NCBI RefSeq assembly: GCF_003105155.1
Contig: NZ_QETK01000003.1
Span: forward strand, 62,001-126,000
Length of the DNA: 64,000 nucleotides
Direction of reading: 5' to 3'
Source of the DNA: Pseudomonas sp. SDI
GTDB taxonomy: Bacteria; Pseudomonadota; Gammaproteobacteria; Pseudomonadales; Pseudomonadaceae
The notes beneath the pieces were generated by a model. The model had not been told where the DNA came from, ran no database searches, and worked only from the letters and a program-made list of their open reading frames with translations. Shown piece after piece: positions 19,129 to 29,451 of the stretch; position 1 is the stretch's first letter, and every line of letters starts with the position of its first letter. Position numbers and translations under genes: made by a program.

Positions 19129-19984
19129 GCCGCCGCTACTGCCAATCCGCGAAGTCACCCGGCTGACCGGGGTCAACCCGGTCACGCTGCGCGCCTGGGA
19201 GCGGCGCTATGGCCTGATCGTGCCGCACCGCACCAGCAAGGGCCATCGGTTGTATGCCAACGAGCATGTGCAGCGCATTCAGCAGATCCTCCACTGGCTC
19301 AACCGCGGCGTCGCGGTGGGTCAGGTCAAGCCGCTGCTCGACAGTCCCCCCCCCGTGGCCGACAGCGCCCCCGACGATGACTGGCACGCGCTGCGGCTGC
19401 GGCTGATCGAATGCCTCGAGCAGTTGGCCGAGCGCCGCCTGGATCAACTGATTAACCAGGTAATGGCGCTGTACCCGGCCACCACACTATGCGAGCAGCT
19501 GTTCCTGCCGCTGCTGAACCAGCTCGACACGCGCTGGCACGGCCACCCGGCCGCGCGCATGGAGCGGGTGTTCTTCCATTCCTGGTTGCGCAGCAAACTC
19601 GGCGGGCGCGTGTACCACAACAACCGCCAGCTCAGTGGCGCGCCGGCCCTGCTGCTCAATGGCTCGAACCTGCCGTTCGATGCCCAGTTGTGGCTATGCG
19701 CCTGGCTGTTGAGCGATAGCGGCCGCGCGGTGGAAGTCTTCGACTGGCCGATCCCGGCACGCGAGCTGGCCTTTGCCGTCGAGGGGCTGAGCGCCGATGC
19801 GGTACTGGTCAGCCTGAATGCCGCCGCCGATAGCGCCGAACTGCAAAGCGGGCTGGCCCTCATCGGTGGACCAAAGTTGGTATTCGGCAGTGCGGTCAGC
19901 CTGTACGGCAAGGCGCTGGCCAGCCATGACCTGACGCTGTTCGACTCGCCGCTGTCGGCCGCGCGACACCTGCTGTCCTCATGA
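19118..19984 (+). CDS. MerR-family regulator, LitR/CarH class (PplR1-like)
   Basis: A 288-residue protein. The MerR helix-turn-helix is at 8-75 (IREVTRLTGVNPVTLRAWERRYGL, HRLYANEHVQRI). The rest is the size of the CarH helical plus cobalamin-binding region, but the cobalamin motif DxHxxG is absent (GSNLPFDAQLWL at the expected place). This fits class II LitR proteins, which do not use B12 and in P. putida depend on separate LOV photoreceptors. It sits between rudS and phrB, as pplR1 does in P. putida, and probably represses its own operon in the dark through the three direct repeats. Confidence 0.85.
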   Translation: MPSEPPLLPIREVTRLTGVNPVTLRAWERRYGLIVPHRTSKGHRLYANEHVQRIQQILHWLNRGVAVGQVKPLLDSPPPVADSAPDDDWHALRLRLIECLEQLAERRLDQLINQVMALYPATTLCEQLFLPLLNQLDTRWHGHPAARMERVFFHSWLRSKLGGRVYHNNRQLSGAPALLLNGSNLPFDAQLWLCAWLLSDSGRAVEVFDWPIPARELAFAVEGLSADAVLVSLNAAADSAELQSGLALIGGPKLVFGSAVSLYGKALASHDLTLFDSPLSAARHLLSS

Positions 19985-20003
19985 CTTTCGACGGAACCCA
20001 GCC

Positions 20004-21455
20004 ATGCAACTGATCTGGTTGCGCAGCGACCTGCGCATTCACGACAACACCGCCCTCGCCGCCGCCTGCGAACGCGGGCCAACCCTCGCCGTATGGCTGC
20101 TCAGCCCGGCCCAATGGCTGCAGCATGACGACTCACCAAACAAGGTCGACTTCTGGCTGCGCAACCTCGACACCCTGTCGCATCAGCTGGCGGCGCTGAA
20201 CATTCCTCTGCTGATCCGTCGCGCCGAGCACTGGGACGACGCACCGCAGGCACTGCTGCAGCTGTGCCGCGAGCACGGCGTGCAGGCCGTGCACCTGAAC
20301 GAAGAATACGGCATCAACGAGCAGCAGCGCGACGCCAGGGTACAGGCCGAACTGAACGCTGCCGGCATCGACGTACACAGCTACCTCGACCAGTTGCTGT
20401 TCAAACCCGGCAGTATTCTTACCCGCACTGGCGGGTACTTCCAGGTGTTCAGCCAGTTCCGCAAGGTCTGCTACGACCGCCTGCACTACGGTCCGCCGCA
20501 ACGGGTGCGTGCGCCGACCGTGCAACAGCCGTTGCCGGTGGTGGCGGACCAGGTTCCGCGCACGGTACCCGGCTTCGACACGCCTGCCCAGGCCTTGCGC
20601 GATCTCTGGCCGGCCGGCGAAGCCGAAGCCCACGAGCGGCTGACGCGCTTTATCGATGAGGCCGTCGAGGACTATCTGCAGCAGCGCGACCTGCCCGATG
20701 TCGCCGGCACCAGCCAACTGTCGCCGTACCTGGCGGCGGGTGTACTGTCACCGCGCCAGTGCCTGCACGCGGCGCTGTTCAGTAACCACGGCGAGTTCGC
20801 CAGCGGCAAACCCGGTGTGGTCACCTGGATCAACGAGCTGCTCTGGCGCGAGTTCTACAAGCACATCCTGGTGGGCTATCCACAGGTCTCGCGTCACCGC
20901 GCGTTCCGCCCGGAAACCGAAGCACTGCCCTGGCGCGACGCCCCACAAGACCTGCTGGCCTGGCAACAAGGCAAGACGGGCATCCCGATCGTCGACGCAG
21001 CCATGCGCCAGTTACTGAGCACCGGCTGGATGCACAACCGCCTGCGCATGGTGGTGGCGATGTTCCTGACCAAGAACCTGCTGATCGACTGGCGTGAGGG
21101 CGAACGCTTCTTCATGCGTCACCTGATCGACGGGGATCTGGCCGCCAACAATGGCGGCTGGCAGTGGAGTGCATCGACCGGCACGGACGCGGCACCGTAT
21201 TTCCGTATTTTCAATCCCGTCAGCCAGTCCGAGCGGTTCGACCGCGATGGGCATTTTCTACGCCGCTGGTTGCCCGAATTAAACGCACTCGATAACAAAG
21301 CAATTCACCAGCCAGGTGGGCTATTTACAGTAGACGGCTATCCACGGGCGATCATAGACTTGAGCAGCAGTCGACAGCGCGCAATCGATGCGTTCAAACA
21401 CTTACCCAAACGCAATCCTTTAGAAGTAGAAACCGTTGAATATCGACGCCCCTAA
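20004..21455 (+). CDS. phrB: Deoxyribodipyrimidine photolyase
   Basis: A 483-residue class I CPD photolyase that repairs UV pyrimidine dimers using blue light. The N-terminal antenna domain begins MQLIWLRSDLRIHDNTAL. The FAD domain contains WINELLWREFYKHIL, GIPIVDAAMRQL, WMHNRLRMVVAMFLTKNLLIDW (split over the helix) and NNGGWQWSASTGTDA. Length is normal. It lies 19 bases after the regulator gene, and its end overlaps the SDR start by 20 bases. Confidence 0.95.
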   Translation: MQLIWLRSDLRIHDNTALAAACERGPTLAVWLLSPAQWLQHDDSPNKVDFWLRNLDTLSHQLAALNIPLLIRRAEHWDDAPQALLQLCREHGVQAVHLNEEYGINEQQRDARVQAELNAAGIDVHSYLDQLLFKPGSILTRTGGYFQVFSQFRKVCYDRLHYGPPQRVRAPTVQQPLPVVADQVPRTVPGFDTPAQALRDLWPAGEAEAHERLTRFIDEAVEDYLQQRDLPDVAGTSQLSPYLAAGVLSPRQCLHAALFSNHGEFASGKPGVVTWINELLWREFYKHILVGYPQVSRHRAFRPETEALPWRDAPQDLLAWQQGKTGIPIVDAAMRQLLSTGWMHNRLRMVVAMFLTKNLLIDWREGERFFMRHLIDGDLAANNGGWQWSASTGTDAAPYFRIFNPVSQSERFDRDGHFLRRWLPELNALDNKAIHQPGGLFTVDGYPRAIIDLSSSRQRAIDAFKHLPKRNPLEVETVEYRRP

Positions 21456-22140
21456 ACGCATTTGGATAACCGGCGCCAGCGAGGGCCTCAGCCTGGCCCT
21501 GGCGATCCAACTACTCGAACAGGGTTGCGAAGTGACCTTGAGCGGGCGCGTGCTCCCCAATCACGCGCAATTGATCGAGCAGTACCCGCATCAGTTGCAG
21601 TTGCTGACGCAAAACCTTAGCGACAGCGAACAGGCGAGCAGCGCCTGCAGGAGCGTGGAGCAACGCTGGCCCGCGGTCGATTTGCTGATTATCAACGCCG
21701 GCAGCGGCGACTACCTGAGCGAGCAGCAGATCAACCAGTCGCTGTTCGAATCGCTGATCGAAAGCAACATCTTCGCCTCGGCGAACTGCCTGAATTGTGC
21801 CGCTCACCTGTTGAAGGAAGGTCGGCAACCACGGGTCGTGGCCATCCTCAGCCGCTATACCGCTGTGCAGCTGTACGAGCCAAGCCAACCGCAAAAACCG
21901 GCAAACAGCTTGCCGAAGCTGTTTGACGAGGCCCGTAAAACCTTGCAGAGCCTGGGTATCGAGTTGACCCTGGTGGCCCCACAAACGCTGAAGAACCCGA
22001 TCACCTCGGCCCACGCGCTGCCGCAGGTATGGACTGCCGAGGACGCCGCCCAGGCTATTCTGGCGCGCCTGGCGCAATCACCGCACAACCTGGTGCTGGA
22101 AACCCTGGAGCAACAAAGCCTCTGGCCACTGCGCCACTGA
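21436..22140 (+). CDS. Atypical short-chain dehydrogenase/reductase
   Basis: A 234-residue SDR-fold protein. The glycine motif TGASEGLS is at residues 12-19 and IINAGSGDY matches the NNAG position. The catalytic YxxxK is not evident: after the serine region (VVAILSRYTAVQL) no Tyr-x3-Lys follows, so it may lack classical activity. The start must be the TTG at 21436, since no ATG or GTG precedes the glycine motif. It overlaps phrB and is probably the last gene of the light-regulated operon. Substrate unknown. Confidence 0.7.
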   Translation: MNIDAPKRIWITGASEGLSLALAIQLLEQGCEVTLSGRVLPNHAQLIEQYPHQLQLLTQNLSDSEQASSACRSVEQRWPAVDLLIINAGSGDYLSEQQINQSLFESLIESNIFASANCLNCAAHLLKEGRQPRVVAILSRYTAVQLYEPSQPQKPANSLPKLFDEARKTLQSLGIELTLVAPQTLKNPITSAHALPQVWTAEDAAQAILARLAQSPHNLVLETLEQQSLWPLRH

Positions 22141-22184
22141 TCGGCAGCGCGAACCCTGCCTGCGCAGGGCTCGGCCGTTTGGGC

Positions 22185-22703
22185 TTAAAGCGCCAAGCGA
22201 TAGTTCAACGAATAGGCTTCAACACCGTCGTTCGGTGTTTGCAGCCCCGCGTTGGAGTAATGGATGGCGCGAATACCGAGCTCATGCCCGCCGCCGAAGC
22301 GCAGGCCGAAACCGATTCGGTCTTCGAACTGGAACGAGGAGCCCAGCTTGTTGCTTTCCAGTTCGGTGCTGGAGAAGGCCGCCACCCCAATCCCTGCCTC
22401 GATAAAGGGTTTGACCGACTCGCCGGCGAATTCGTAGACGAATACCGGTGCAAACGACAGGCTATTGTTACTCGCGGTCTTGTCACCGTCCCAATAGGTG
22501 TAGGCTCCATCCCAATAGCCAGTCAGACGGCCGACGCTGGTTTGCCACCAGCTGGCATCCCAGTTCGATTGCAGGCCCAGGCGGTAGACCATGGTGGAAT
22601 CACCGGTCTGGCCGACGGAGAAGGAAACATCTGCGGCCTGCGCAGTAAAGGATTGCCCCAGTACGACAGCTGCAAGCGCAGCTAAGCCAAGCAGTTTCTT
22701 CAT
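22185..22703 (-). CDS. pagL: Lipid A 3-O-deacylase
   Basis: A 172-residue outer-membrane protein. The signal peptide is MKKLLGLAALAAVVLGQSFTAQA, followed by short amphipathic strands for an eight-stranded barrel. The catalytic His and Ser are in HYSNAGL near the C-terminus, and the chain ends with an alternating hydrophobic strand. PagL removes the 3-O acyl chain from lipid A. It lies next to phr as in P. aeruginosa. I chose the ATG at 22703, which begins the signal; an ATG at 22712 is almost in contact with the AGGG ribosome site. Confidence 0.88.
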   Translation of the reverse strand: MKKLLGLAALAAVVLGQSFTAQAADVSFSVGQTGDSTMVYRLGLQSNWDASWWQTSVGRLTGYWDGAYTYWDGDKTASNNSLSFAPVFVYEFAGESVKPFIEAGIGVAAFSSTELESNKLGSSFQFEDRIGFGLRFGGGHELGIRAIHYSNAGLQTPNDGVEAYSLNYRLAL

Positions 22704-22817
22704 GAGAAACATCCCTTTTCTTACAAATTTTTTGGTTTTTGTCTCATCAGACAAGGTAGTAGAAATCGCTGACAACCGATTGGTTCAGCAAGCTTTTGCG
22801 CTTTTTTCACGCTTTTT

Positions 22818-23615
22818 TCACCTGCCGAAGCTTTGCACACTGTCCGATTTATTCCACAACAAAGGAAGGATATTTCTTAGGTGCTCGGGACTGGCGCTGG
22901 TCCAGAACTGCGCCGGTTGCGCCGGGCCCTGTGCCAACAGCCCGCGCTCGGCCAGCAAGCGCTTGAGCTGACGGGCCACTGCAGCGCCGGTATCGATGAT
23001 GGCAACGCTGGCCGGGACCATTTCGGCGAGTAACGGCTTGAGGAAGGGATAATGCGTGCAGCCCAGAATCAGCGTGTCGCAGCCGGCGGCCAGCAGCGGC
23101 TCGACGTAGCCCCGCAGCAGTTGGCGCAGGGCCGGGCTGTCGAGGTCGCCGGCCTCGATCAATTCGACCAGCCCCGGGCACGGCTGGGTAATCACCCGCA
23201 CATCGTTGGCGAAGCGGTCGAGCAAGGCGGCGAACTTGGCGCTTTGCAGCGTGCCGGTGGTGGCCAGCACACCGACCACGCCACTGCGGGTAGCGGCGGC
23301 AGCCGGCTTGACCGCCGGTTCCATGCCCACCAGCGGCCACTCGGGGTACTGCTCACGCAGGTCGGCGACAGCGGCGACGGTTGCCGTGTTGCAGGCCAGG
23401 ACCATGGCCTTGGCGCCCTGGGCGCGGAAGAATTCGGCGACGATACGGCAGCGCTGGCGGATAAACGCCGGAGTTTTCTCGCCATAGGGGATATGGCCGC
23501 AATCGGCCACATACAGCAGCGACTCGCCGGGCAATAGCCGGGCGACTTCCGCCAGCACCGACAGCCCGCCAACCCCCGAATCGAACACGCCGATCGGCGC
23601 TGCCGGCTCAGGCAT
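22818..23615 (-). CDS. murI: Glutamate racemase
   Basis: A 265-residue enzyme converting L- to D-glutamate for peptidoglycan. It begins [14 protein letters not shown] and has both catalytic cysteines ([12 protein letters not shown] and [11 protein letters not shown]). The ATG at 23615 overlaps the moeB end by eight bases. It is the last gene of the hemA-prfA-prmC-moeB-murI operon. Confidence 0.95.
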   Translation of the reverse strand: MPEPAAPIGVFDSGVGGLSVLAEVARLLPGESLLYVADCGHIPYGEKTPAFIRQRCRIVAEFFRAQGAKAMVLACNTATVAAVADLREQYPEWPLVGMEPAVKPAAAATRSGVVGVLATTGTLQSAKFAALLDRFANDVRVITQPCPGLVELIEAGDLDSPALRQLLRGYVEPLLAAGCDTLILGCTHYPFLKPLLAEMVPASVAIIDTGAAVARQLKRLLAERGLLAQGPAQPAQFWTSASPEHLRNILPLLWNKSDSVQSFGR

Positions 23616-24363
23616 GACGCTGCCCACACACCGTGCAGCCCGGATCGCGCTTGACCCGCAGTTCACGGAAGCGCGTGCTCAGCGCGTCCACCAGCAGCAG
23701 TCGGCCAACCAGCGGTTCGCCGAAGCCGGCCAGCAGCTTCAGCGCTTCCAGCGCCTGCAGGCTGCCCACCAGGCCCACCAGCGGGCCGACCACGCCTGCC
23801 TCGCTGCAGGTCAGCTCGGCATCGCTGCCATGCCCGTACAGGCAGTGGTAGCACGGGCTGTCCGGGCGTCGCGGGTCGAACACCGACAGCTGCCCTTCGA
23901 GGCGGATCGCCGCGCCGCTGACCAATGGCCTGTTGGCCGCCACGCAGGCGGCGTTCACCGCCTCACGGGTGGCGAAGTTGTCCGAGCAGTCGAGCACCAC
24001 GTCCACTGCGGCAACGGCGGCAGCCAGCGAATCCTCGTCCAGCGCCTGGCGGTGTGCGACCAGGCTGATGTCCGGGTTGATCGCCTGCAACCGCGCCAGC
24101 GCCGAGTCGACCTTGCTCAGGCCCAGCGAGGCCGTGTCGTGGATGATCTGGCGCTGCAGGTTGGTCAGGTCGACGGTATCGAAGTCTGCCAGGTGCAACT
24201 CGCCAACCCCGGCGGCGGCCAGGTACAGCGCCACCGGCGAGCCGAGCCCGCCCAGACCGATGATCAGCGCGCGGCCTTGCTTGAGGCGCAGTTGCCCATC
24301 GATGTCGATCTGCGCCAACAGCACCTGGCGGCTGTAGCGCAGCAGTTCCTGATCGCTCAACAC
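23608..24363 (-). CDS. moeB: MoeB/ThiF-family adenylyltransferase
   Basis: A 251-residue E1-like enzyme that adenylates the C-terminus of a sulfur-carrier protein, here probably MoaD. The ATP motif is [19 protein letters not shown], followed by [17 protein letters not shown]. The zinc Cys pairs are CYHCLYG and CTVCGQ near the end. The alternative, a ThiF or HesA partner, cannot be excluded from sequence alone. Overlaps prmC by seven bases. Confidence 0.88.
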   Translation of the reverse strand: MLSDQELLRYSRQVLLAQIDIDGQLRLKQGRALIIGLGGLGSPVALYLAAAGVGELHLADFDTVDLTNLQRQIIHDTASLGLSKVDSALARLQAINPDISLVAHRQALDEDSLAAAVAAVDVVLDCSDNFATREAVNAACVAANRPLVSGAAIRLEGQLSVFDPRRPDSPCYHCLYGHGSDAELTCSEAGVVGPLVGLVGSLQALEALKLLAGFGEPLVGRLLLVDALSTRFRELRVKRDPGCTVCGQRHA

Positions 24364-25187
24364 GTCAAGCGCCCCAAGGTGATGCGTTCATGACCGCCAA
24401 GGTCAAGGCGGCTTTCGATCTGTTCGAAGTCATGCTGGGCAAGCAGCTCGCGCACCGCAGCCGACTGATCATAGCCGTGTTCGAGCAGCAACCAGCCAGC
24501 GGGCACCAGATGCTGGGCGGCCTTGGCGATGATCTGGCGCAGGTCGTCGAGGCCATCGGCACCGGCCACCAGCGCACTGCTTGGCTCGAAGCGCACGTCG
24601 CCGGCCACCAGGTGCGGGTCTTCGGCGGCGATGTATGGCGGATTGCTGACGATCAGCTCGAACTGCTGGCCATCCAGCGCACTGAACCAGTGGCTGTTGA
24701 GCACGCTGACGTTGTCCAACTGCAAACGCTGGCGATTGCGCTCGGCCAGGGCCACCGCTTCCAGCACGCGATCCACGGCGGTAACACGCCACTCGCGGCG
24801 TTCGCTGGCCAGGGCCAGGGCGATGGCGCCGGTGCCGGTGCCGAGGTCGAGCACCCGGGCCGGGGTGCTTGGCAGCAGGGCCAGCGCAGTTTCCACCAGC
24901 AGTTCGGTATCCGGGCGCGGGATCAGGGTATGCGGCGCCACTTCCAGGTCGAGGTTCCAGAACCCCTGCTGACCAAGGATGTAGGCCACCGGCTCCCCGG
25001 CCAGGCGCCGTTGCAGGTAGCCGGCGAAGGTGTTCGCCGCCTCGCTGGTAACGATGCGCTCGGGCCAGGTGTGCAGGTAACTGCGCGACTTGCCGATGGC
25101 CGCAGCCAGCAGCAGTTCGATATCCAGGCGCGCGGTCGGTGAGTCCGGCAGCTGTGCGCCGCGAAGCAGGCTGGCAATAATCGTCAT
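24357..25187 (-). CDS. prmC: Release-factor glutamine methyltransferase
   Basis: A 276-residue SAM enzyme that methylates the Gln of the GGQ motif in release factors. SAM motif VLDLGTGTGAIALAL and the substrate motif VSNPPYIA are present, with the N-terminal helical domain. It starts directly after the prfA stop, so enzyme and substrate are made from the same transcript. Confidence 0.96.
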   Translation of the reverse strand: MTIIASLLRGAQLPDSPTARLDIELLLAAAIGKSRSYLHTWPERIVTSEAANTFAGYLQRRLAGEPVAYILGQQGFWNLDLEVAPHTLIPRPDTELLVETALALLPSTPARVLDLGTGTGAIALALASERREWRVTAVDRVLEAVALAERNRQRLQLDNVSVLNSHWFSALDGQQFELIVSNPPYIAAEDPHLVAGDVRFEPSSALVAGADGLDDLRQIIAKAAQHLVPAGWLLLEHGYDQSAAVRELLAQHDFEQIESRLDLGGHERITLGRLTC

Positions 25188-26270
25188 TTACTCACCCAGT
25201 GCAGCCAGTTGATCGGCCTGGTACTCGGCCAACAGCGGTTCGATCACCGCGTCGACACCACCGGCCAGCACGTCGTCCAGGGAATACAGGGTCAGGTTGA
25301 TGCGGTGATCGGTCACCCGCCCCTGTGGATAGTTGTAGGTACGGATCCGCTCCGAGCGGTCGCCCGAACCGACCAGCAGCTTGCGCTCGCTGGCAATCGC
25401 GTTCTGTGCGGCGCTGGTCTGCATGTCGTTGAGCTTGGCCGACAGCCAGGACATCGCCCGCGCGCGGTTCTTGTGCTGGGAACGCTCTTCCTGGCACTCG
25501 ACCACGATGCCGGTGGGCAAGTGGGTGATGCGGATGGCCGAGTCGGTCTTGTTCACGTGCTGACCGCCGGCACCGGAAGCGCGGTAGGTGTCCACGCGCA
25601 GGTCGGCCGGGTTGATCTCGATGGCCACCTGCTCGTCCGGCTCGGGCAGCACCGCCACCGTACACGCCGAAGTGTGGATGCGCCCCTGGGATTCGGTTTC
25701 CGGCACGCGCTGCACGCGGTGGGCGCCGGATTCGAACTTCAGCTTGCCGTAGACATACTCGCCTTCGACGCGGGCAATGATTTCCTTGTAGCCGCCGTGC
25801 TCGCCTTCGTTCTCGGAAAGAATCTCCAGACGCCAGCCGCGCTTCTCGGCGTAGCGCGAGTACATGCGGAACAGGTCGCCGGAGAAGATCGCCGCCTCGT
25901 CGCCACCAGTGCCGGCGCGGATTTCGAGGAACACGTTACGGCCGTCGTTGGGGTCTTTGGGCAGCAGCATGCGTTGCAGCTGGTCTTCCAGCGCAGCGAT
26001 CTGCTCCTTGGCTTCGCGGACTTCTTCCACGGCCATTTCGCGCAGGTCCGGGTCGCTGTCCTTGAGCAGCGCCTGGGCACCTTCAAGATCGTCCTGCACT
26101 TTGCGCCACTGCGCATAGGCAACTGCGACCGGTTCCACTTCGGCGTATTCGCGCGAGTAGGCCCGGAAGCGGGTCTGGTCGGAAATGACCTCGGCATCGC
26201 CGAGCAGGGCAGTCAGTTCCTCGAAGCGGTCCTGGAGCGTGTCCAGTTTGTTCAGCAGCGACGCTTTCAT
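25188..26270 (-). CDS. prfA: Peptide chain release factor 1
   Basis: A 360-residue release factor reading UAA and UAG. The peptidyl-hydrolysis motif is in [13 protein letters not shown], and the N-terminal coiled domain and domain 2 are intact. The start overlaps hemA by four bases (ATGA). Confidence 0.97.
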   Translation of the reverse strand: MKASLLNKLDTLQDRFEELTALLGDAEVISDQTRFRAYSREYAEVEPVAVAYAQWRKVQDDLEGAQALLKDSDPDLREMAVEEVREAKEQIAALEDQLQRMLLPKDPNDGRNVFLEIRAGTGGDEAAIFSGDLFRMYSRYAEKRGWRLEILSENEGEHGGYKEIIARVEGEYVYGKLKFESGAHRVQRVPETESQGRIHTSACTVAVLPEPDEQVAIEINPADLRVDTYRASGAGGQHVNKTDSAIRITHLPTGIVVECQEERSQHKNRARAMSWLSAKLNDMQTSAAQNAIASERKLLVGSGDRSERIRTYNYPQGRVTDHRINLTLYSLDDVLAGGVDAVIEPLLAEYQADQLAALGE

Positions 26271-27544
26271 TGCGGGGATTTATCCGTGGAGCCCTCGTTG
26301 AGGGCAAAGAGTTCCTGGGCCATGGCCAGCGCATCGAGGCGGCCTTCGGCAGAGAGCTTTTTCAGTTGCACGCTCGGCGCATGCAGCAGCTTGTTGGTCA
26401 GGCCGCGCGCCAGTTGGACCAGCACGTCTTCGGCATTGCCACCGTTGGCCAGCAGACGCTGGGCCTTTTGCAGTTCTTCGTCGCGCAGGCGCTCGCTTTG
26501 CTGGCGGTAGGCCTTGAGCACATCCACCGCGGCCAGCTCGCGCAGGCGCAGCATGAAATCTTCGGCGCCGGCGCTGACCAGCTCTTCGGCCGCCTGGGCG
26601 GCCCCCTGGCGGCTCTTGAGGTTTTCCGCGACCACATCGTGCAGGTCGTCGACGGTATACAGGTAAACGTCGTCCAGCTCGCCGACCTGCGGCTCGATGT
26701 CGCGCGGCACGGCGATGTCGACCATGAAGATCGGCTTGTGCCGGCGCTGCTTCAGCGCACTTTCCACCGCGCCTTTGCCCAGGATCGGCAACTGGCTGGC
26801 GGTGGAACTGATGACGATGTCGCTGTTGACCAGCTCCTGCGGAATATCGGCTAGCAGCACGGCATGGGCGCCGAACTGCTCGGCAAGAATGCTTGCCCGC
26901 TCCAGCGTCCGGTTGGCCACCACGATGCGCCGTACCCCCTGGTCGTGCAGGTGGCGAGCGACCAGGGTGATGGTCTCGCCGGCGCCAATCAGCAACGCCT
27001 GGCTACGCCCCAGGTCGCTGAAGATCTGCTTGGCCAGGCTCACGGCGGCGAAAGCCACCGACACCGGGTTTTCGCCGATGGCCGTGTCGGTGCGCACCTG
27101 CTTGGCAGCACTGAAGGTCGCCTGGAACAGGCGCCCGAGCAGTGGCCCGACCGTGCCCGCCTCGCGGGCCACGGCATACGCCGACTTCATCTGGCCGAGG
27201 ATCTGTGGCTCGCCGAGCACCAGCGAGTCGAGCCCGGAGGCCACTCGCATCATGTGCCGCACGGCCGCGTCGTCTTCGTGGATGTAGGCACTGGCACGCA
27301 GTTCATCGAGGCTCAGCCGGTGATAGTCGGCCAGCCAGGCAAGGACCGCATCGGCCGCCAGCTGGTCCTGCTCGATGTACAGTTCGCTGCGGTTGCAGGT
27401 CGAAAGGATTGCAGCTTCGCGGCTGGACGTCAGTCGGCAGAGCTGCTGCAAGGCTTCCACCAGCTGCTCAGGGGTAAACGCCACGCGCTCGCGTACGTCT
27501 ACCGAGGCAGTCTTATGGTTGATACCGAGGGCAAGAAAGGCCAT
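26267..27544 (-). CDS. hemA: Glutamyl-tRNA reductase
   Basis: A 425-residue enzyme for the first step of tetrapyrrole synthesis, using Glu-tRNA to make glutamate-1-semialdehyde. The catalytic Cys50 is in [10 protein letters not shown]; the NADPH domain starts at [10 protein letters not shown] and the C-terminal dimerisation helix follows. It is the first gene of the five-gene operon. Its 5' region is divergent from the TPR lipoprotein gene. Confidence 0.97.
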   Translation of the reverse strand: MAFLALGINHKTASVDVRERVAFTPEQLVEALQQLCRLTSSREAAILSTCNRSELYIEQDQLAADAVLAWLADYHRLSLDELRASAYIHEDDAAVRHMMRVASGLDSLVLGEPQILGQMKSAYAVAREAGTVGPLLGRLFQATFSAAKQVRTDTAIGENPVSVAFAAVSLAKQIFSDLGRSQALLIGAGETITLVARHLHDQGVRRIVVANRTLERASILAEQFGAHAVLLADIPQELVNSDIVISSTASQLPILGKGAVESALKQRRHKPIFMVDIAVPRDIEPQVGELDDVYLYTVDDLHDVVAENLKSRQGAAQAAEELVSAGAEDFMLRLRELAAVDVLKAYRQQSERLRDEELQKAQRLLANGGNAEDVLVQLARGLTNKLLHAPSVQLKKLSAEGRLDALAMAQELFALNEGSTDKSPQ

Positions 27545-27720
27545 TCAAGGTCGCTGATTGTGACGTGAAGCCGATAATTGTCCTACTTCGCCGGATAGAG
27601 AACAACCACCGCTCGTTATTGTCTCTATAGTCTGTATCCAAAAGGCCCATCAACCATGGGTTTGCCATGGCGCTTGTGTCATGATGACCCGACCGCAGGT
27701 TAGTCGCTCAAATCCCTTAT

Positions 27721-29448
27721 ATGAATAGATCTTCCGCGTTGTTTCTCGCCTTTGCCCTGCTCCAGGGCTGCCAGTCCCTGAGCCCGGACGCCCGTGACCG
27801 TACGGCGCCCGCCGATGACGCCCCTGCGGCCGTCGAGGCCAAGCCGATCGTCTACGGTTCGTTCAGTCAGGACACGGTGTACAGCCTGCTGACCGCTGAA
27901 CTGGCGGGGCAGCGCAATCGCTTCGATATCGCTCTGGACAACTACATGGCCCAGGCGGAAAAAACCCAGGACGCCGGGATCTCCGAACGCGCCTTCCGCA
28001 TTGCCGAGTACCTGGGCGCCGACCAGGCAGCACTGGAGTCGGCGCTGCTATGGGCCAGAAACGACCCGGAAAGCCTCGACGCACAGCGCGCTTCGGCGAT
28101 TCAGCTGGCTCGCGCCGGGCGCTATGACGACGCCATGGTGTACATGGAAAAGGTCCTCCAGGGCCAGGGCGACACGCATTTCGACTTCCTCGCGCTGTCG
28201 GCGGCAGAAACCGACCAGGAAACCCGTGACGGCCTGCAAAAAAGCTTCGACCGCCTGTTGCTCAAATACCCGGACAACGGTCAGCTGATCTTCGGCAAGG
28301 CCCTGCTGCTGCAACAGGACGGCGACTCGGAACAAGCCCTGCGGCTGCTCGAAGAGCATCCGCCGCAAGCCGGCGAGATCGCCCCGGTGCTGCTCCAGGC
28401 GCGCCTGCTGCAAACCCTGGAGCGCGGCCCGGAAGCCCTGCCGCTGCTGCGCAAGACCATCGCCCGCTACCCCGACGACAAACGCCTGCGCCTGACCTAC
28501 GCGCGCATGCTGGTGGAGCAGGACCGCGTCGAAGACGCCAAGACCGTGTTCGCCGAACTGCTCCAGCAGTACCCGGAAGACGACGAACTGCGCTACTCGC
28601 TGGCGCTGGTGAGCCTCGAAGCCAAGGCGCTCGACGAGGCCAGCAACTACCTCGAAGAGCTGATCGCCCGCGACAGCCATGTCGATGCCGCGCACCTTAA
28701 CCTGGGCCGCATCCGCGAAGAGCGCAACGACCCCGAAGGTGCCCTGCGCGAGTACGCCCAGGTCGGCCCGGGCAACGACTACCTGCCGGCGCAACTGCGC
28801 CAGGCCGACATCCTGATCGCCAATGGACGGGCCAGCGAAGCCTCCCGACGCCTGGCCGAAGCCCGCGAAAACCAGCCCGACTATGCGATCCAGCTATACC
28901 TGATCGAAGCCGAGAGCCTCGGCAATAACGACAAGGACGCCCAGGCCACGCGGGTATTGCAACAGGCAATCAAGCAGTACCCGGACGACCTCAACCTTCT
29001 ATATACCCGCGCCATGCTCGCCGAGAAGCGCGGCGACCTTGGGCAAATGGAGAAGGACCTGCGCAGCATCCTCAGTCGCGAGCCGGAAAACGCCATGGCC
29101 CTGAACGCCCTGGGTTACACCCTCGCCGACCGCACCAGCCGCTATGCCGAAGCCAAGGGGTTCATCGAGAAGGCCCACCAACTGAACCCGGACGACCCGG
29201 CCGTGCTCGACAGCCTCGGCTGGGTCAACTATCGCCTGGGCAACCTCGACGAAGCCGAACGCCTGCTGCGCCGGGCCTTCGAGCGCTTCCCCGACCATGA
29301 AGTGGGCGCCCATTTCGGCGAAGTGCTCTGGGCCAACGGCAAGCGCCGCGAGGCGCGCCAGGTCTGGGCCAAGTCCTTCGAGAGCCAGCCCGACAGCCCT
29401 ATCGTGCGCAAGACCCTCCTGCGCCTGACCGGATCCGAGACTCTATAA
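27721..29448 (+). CDS. TPR-repeat lipoprotein (PA4667-like)
   Basis: A 575-residue protein with a lipoprotein signal (LFLAFALLQGC), then tetratricopeptide repeats along almost the full length. Examples are ALNALGYTLADRTSRYAEAKGF and VLDSLGWVNYRLGNLDEAERLLRR. TPRs mediate protein contacts; the partner is unknown. It stands directly before lolB as PA4667 does in P. aeruginosa, so a role at the outer membrane is plausible. No strong ribosome site precedes the ATG. Confidence 0.85.
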   Translation: MNRSSALFLAFALLQGCQSLSPDARDRTAPADDAPAAVEAKPIVYGSFSQDTVYSLLTAELAGQRNRFDIALDNYMAQAEKTQDAGISERAFRIAEYLGADQAALESALLWARNDPESLDAQRASAIQLARAGRYDDAMVYMEKVLQGQGDTHFDFLALSAAETDQETRDGLQKSFDRLLLKYPDNGQLIFGKALLLQQDGDSEQALRLLEEHPPQAGEIAPVLLQARLLQTLERGPEALPLLRKTIARYPDDKRLRLTYARMLVEQDRVEDAKTVFAELLQQYPEDDELRYSLALVSLEAKALDEASNYLEELIARDSHVDAAHLNLGRIREERNDPEGALREYAQVGPGNDYLPAQLRQADILIANGRASEASRRLAEARENQPDYAIQLYLIEAESLGNNDKDAQATRVLQQAIKQYPDDLNLLYTRAMLAEKRGDLGQMEKDLRSILSREPENAMALNALGYTLADRTSRYAEAKGFIEKAHQLNPDDPAVLDSLGWVNYRLGNLDEAERLLRRAFERFPDHEVGAHFGEVLWANGKRREARQVWAKSFESQPDSPIVRKTLLRLTGSETL

Positions 29449-29451
29449 GCC

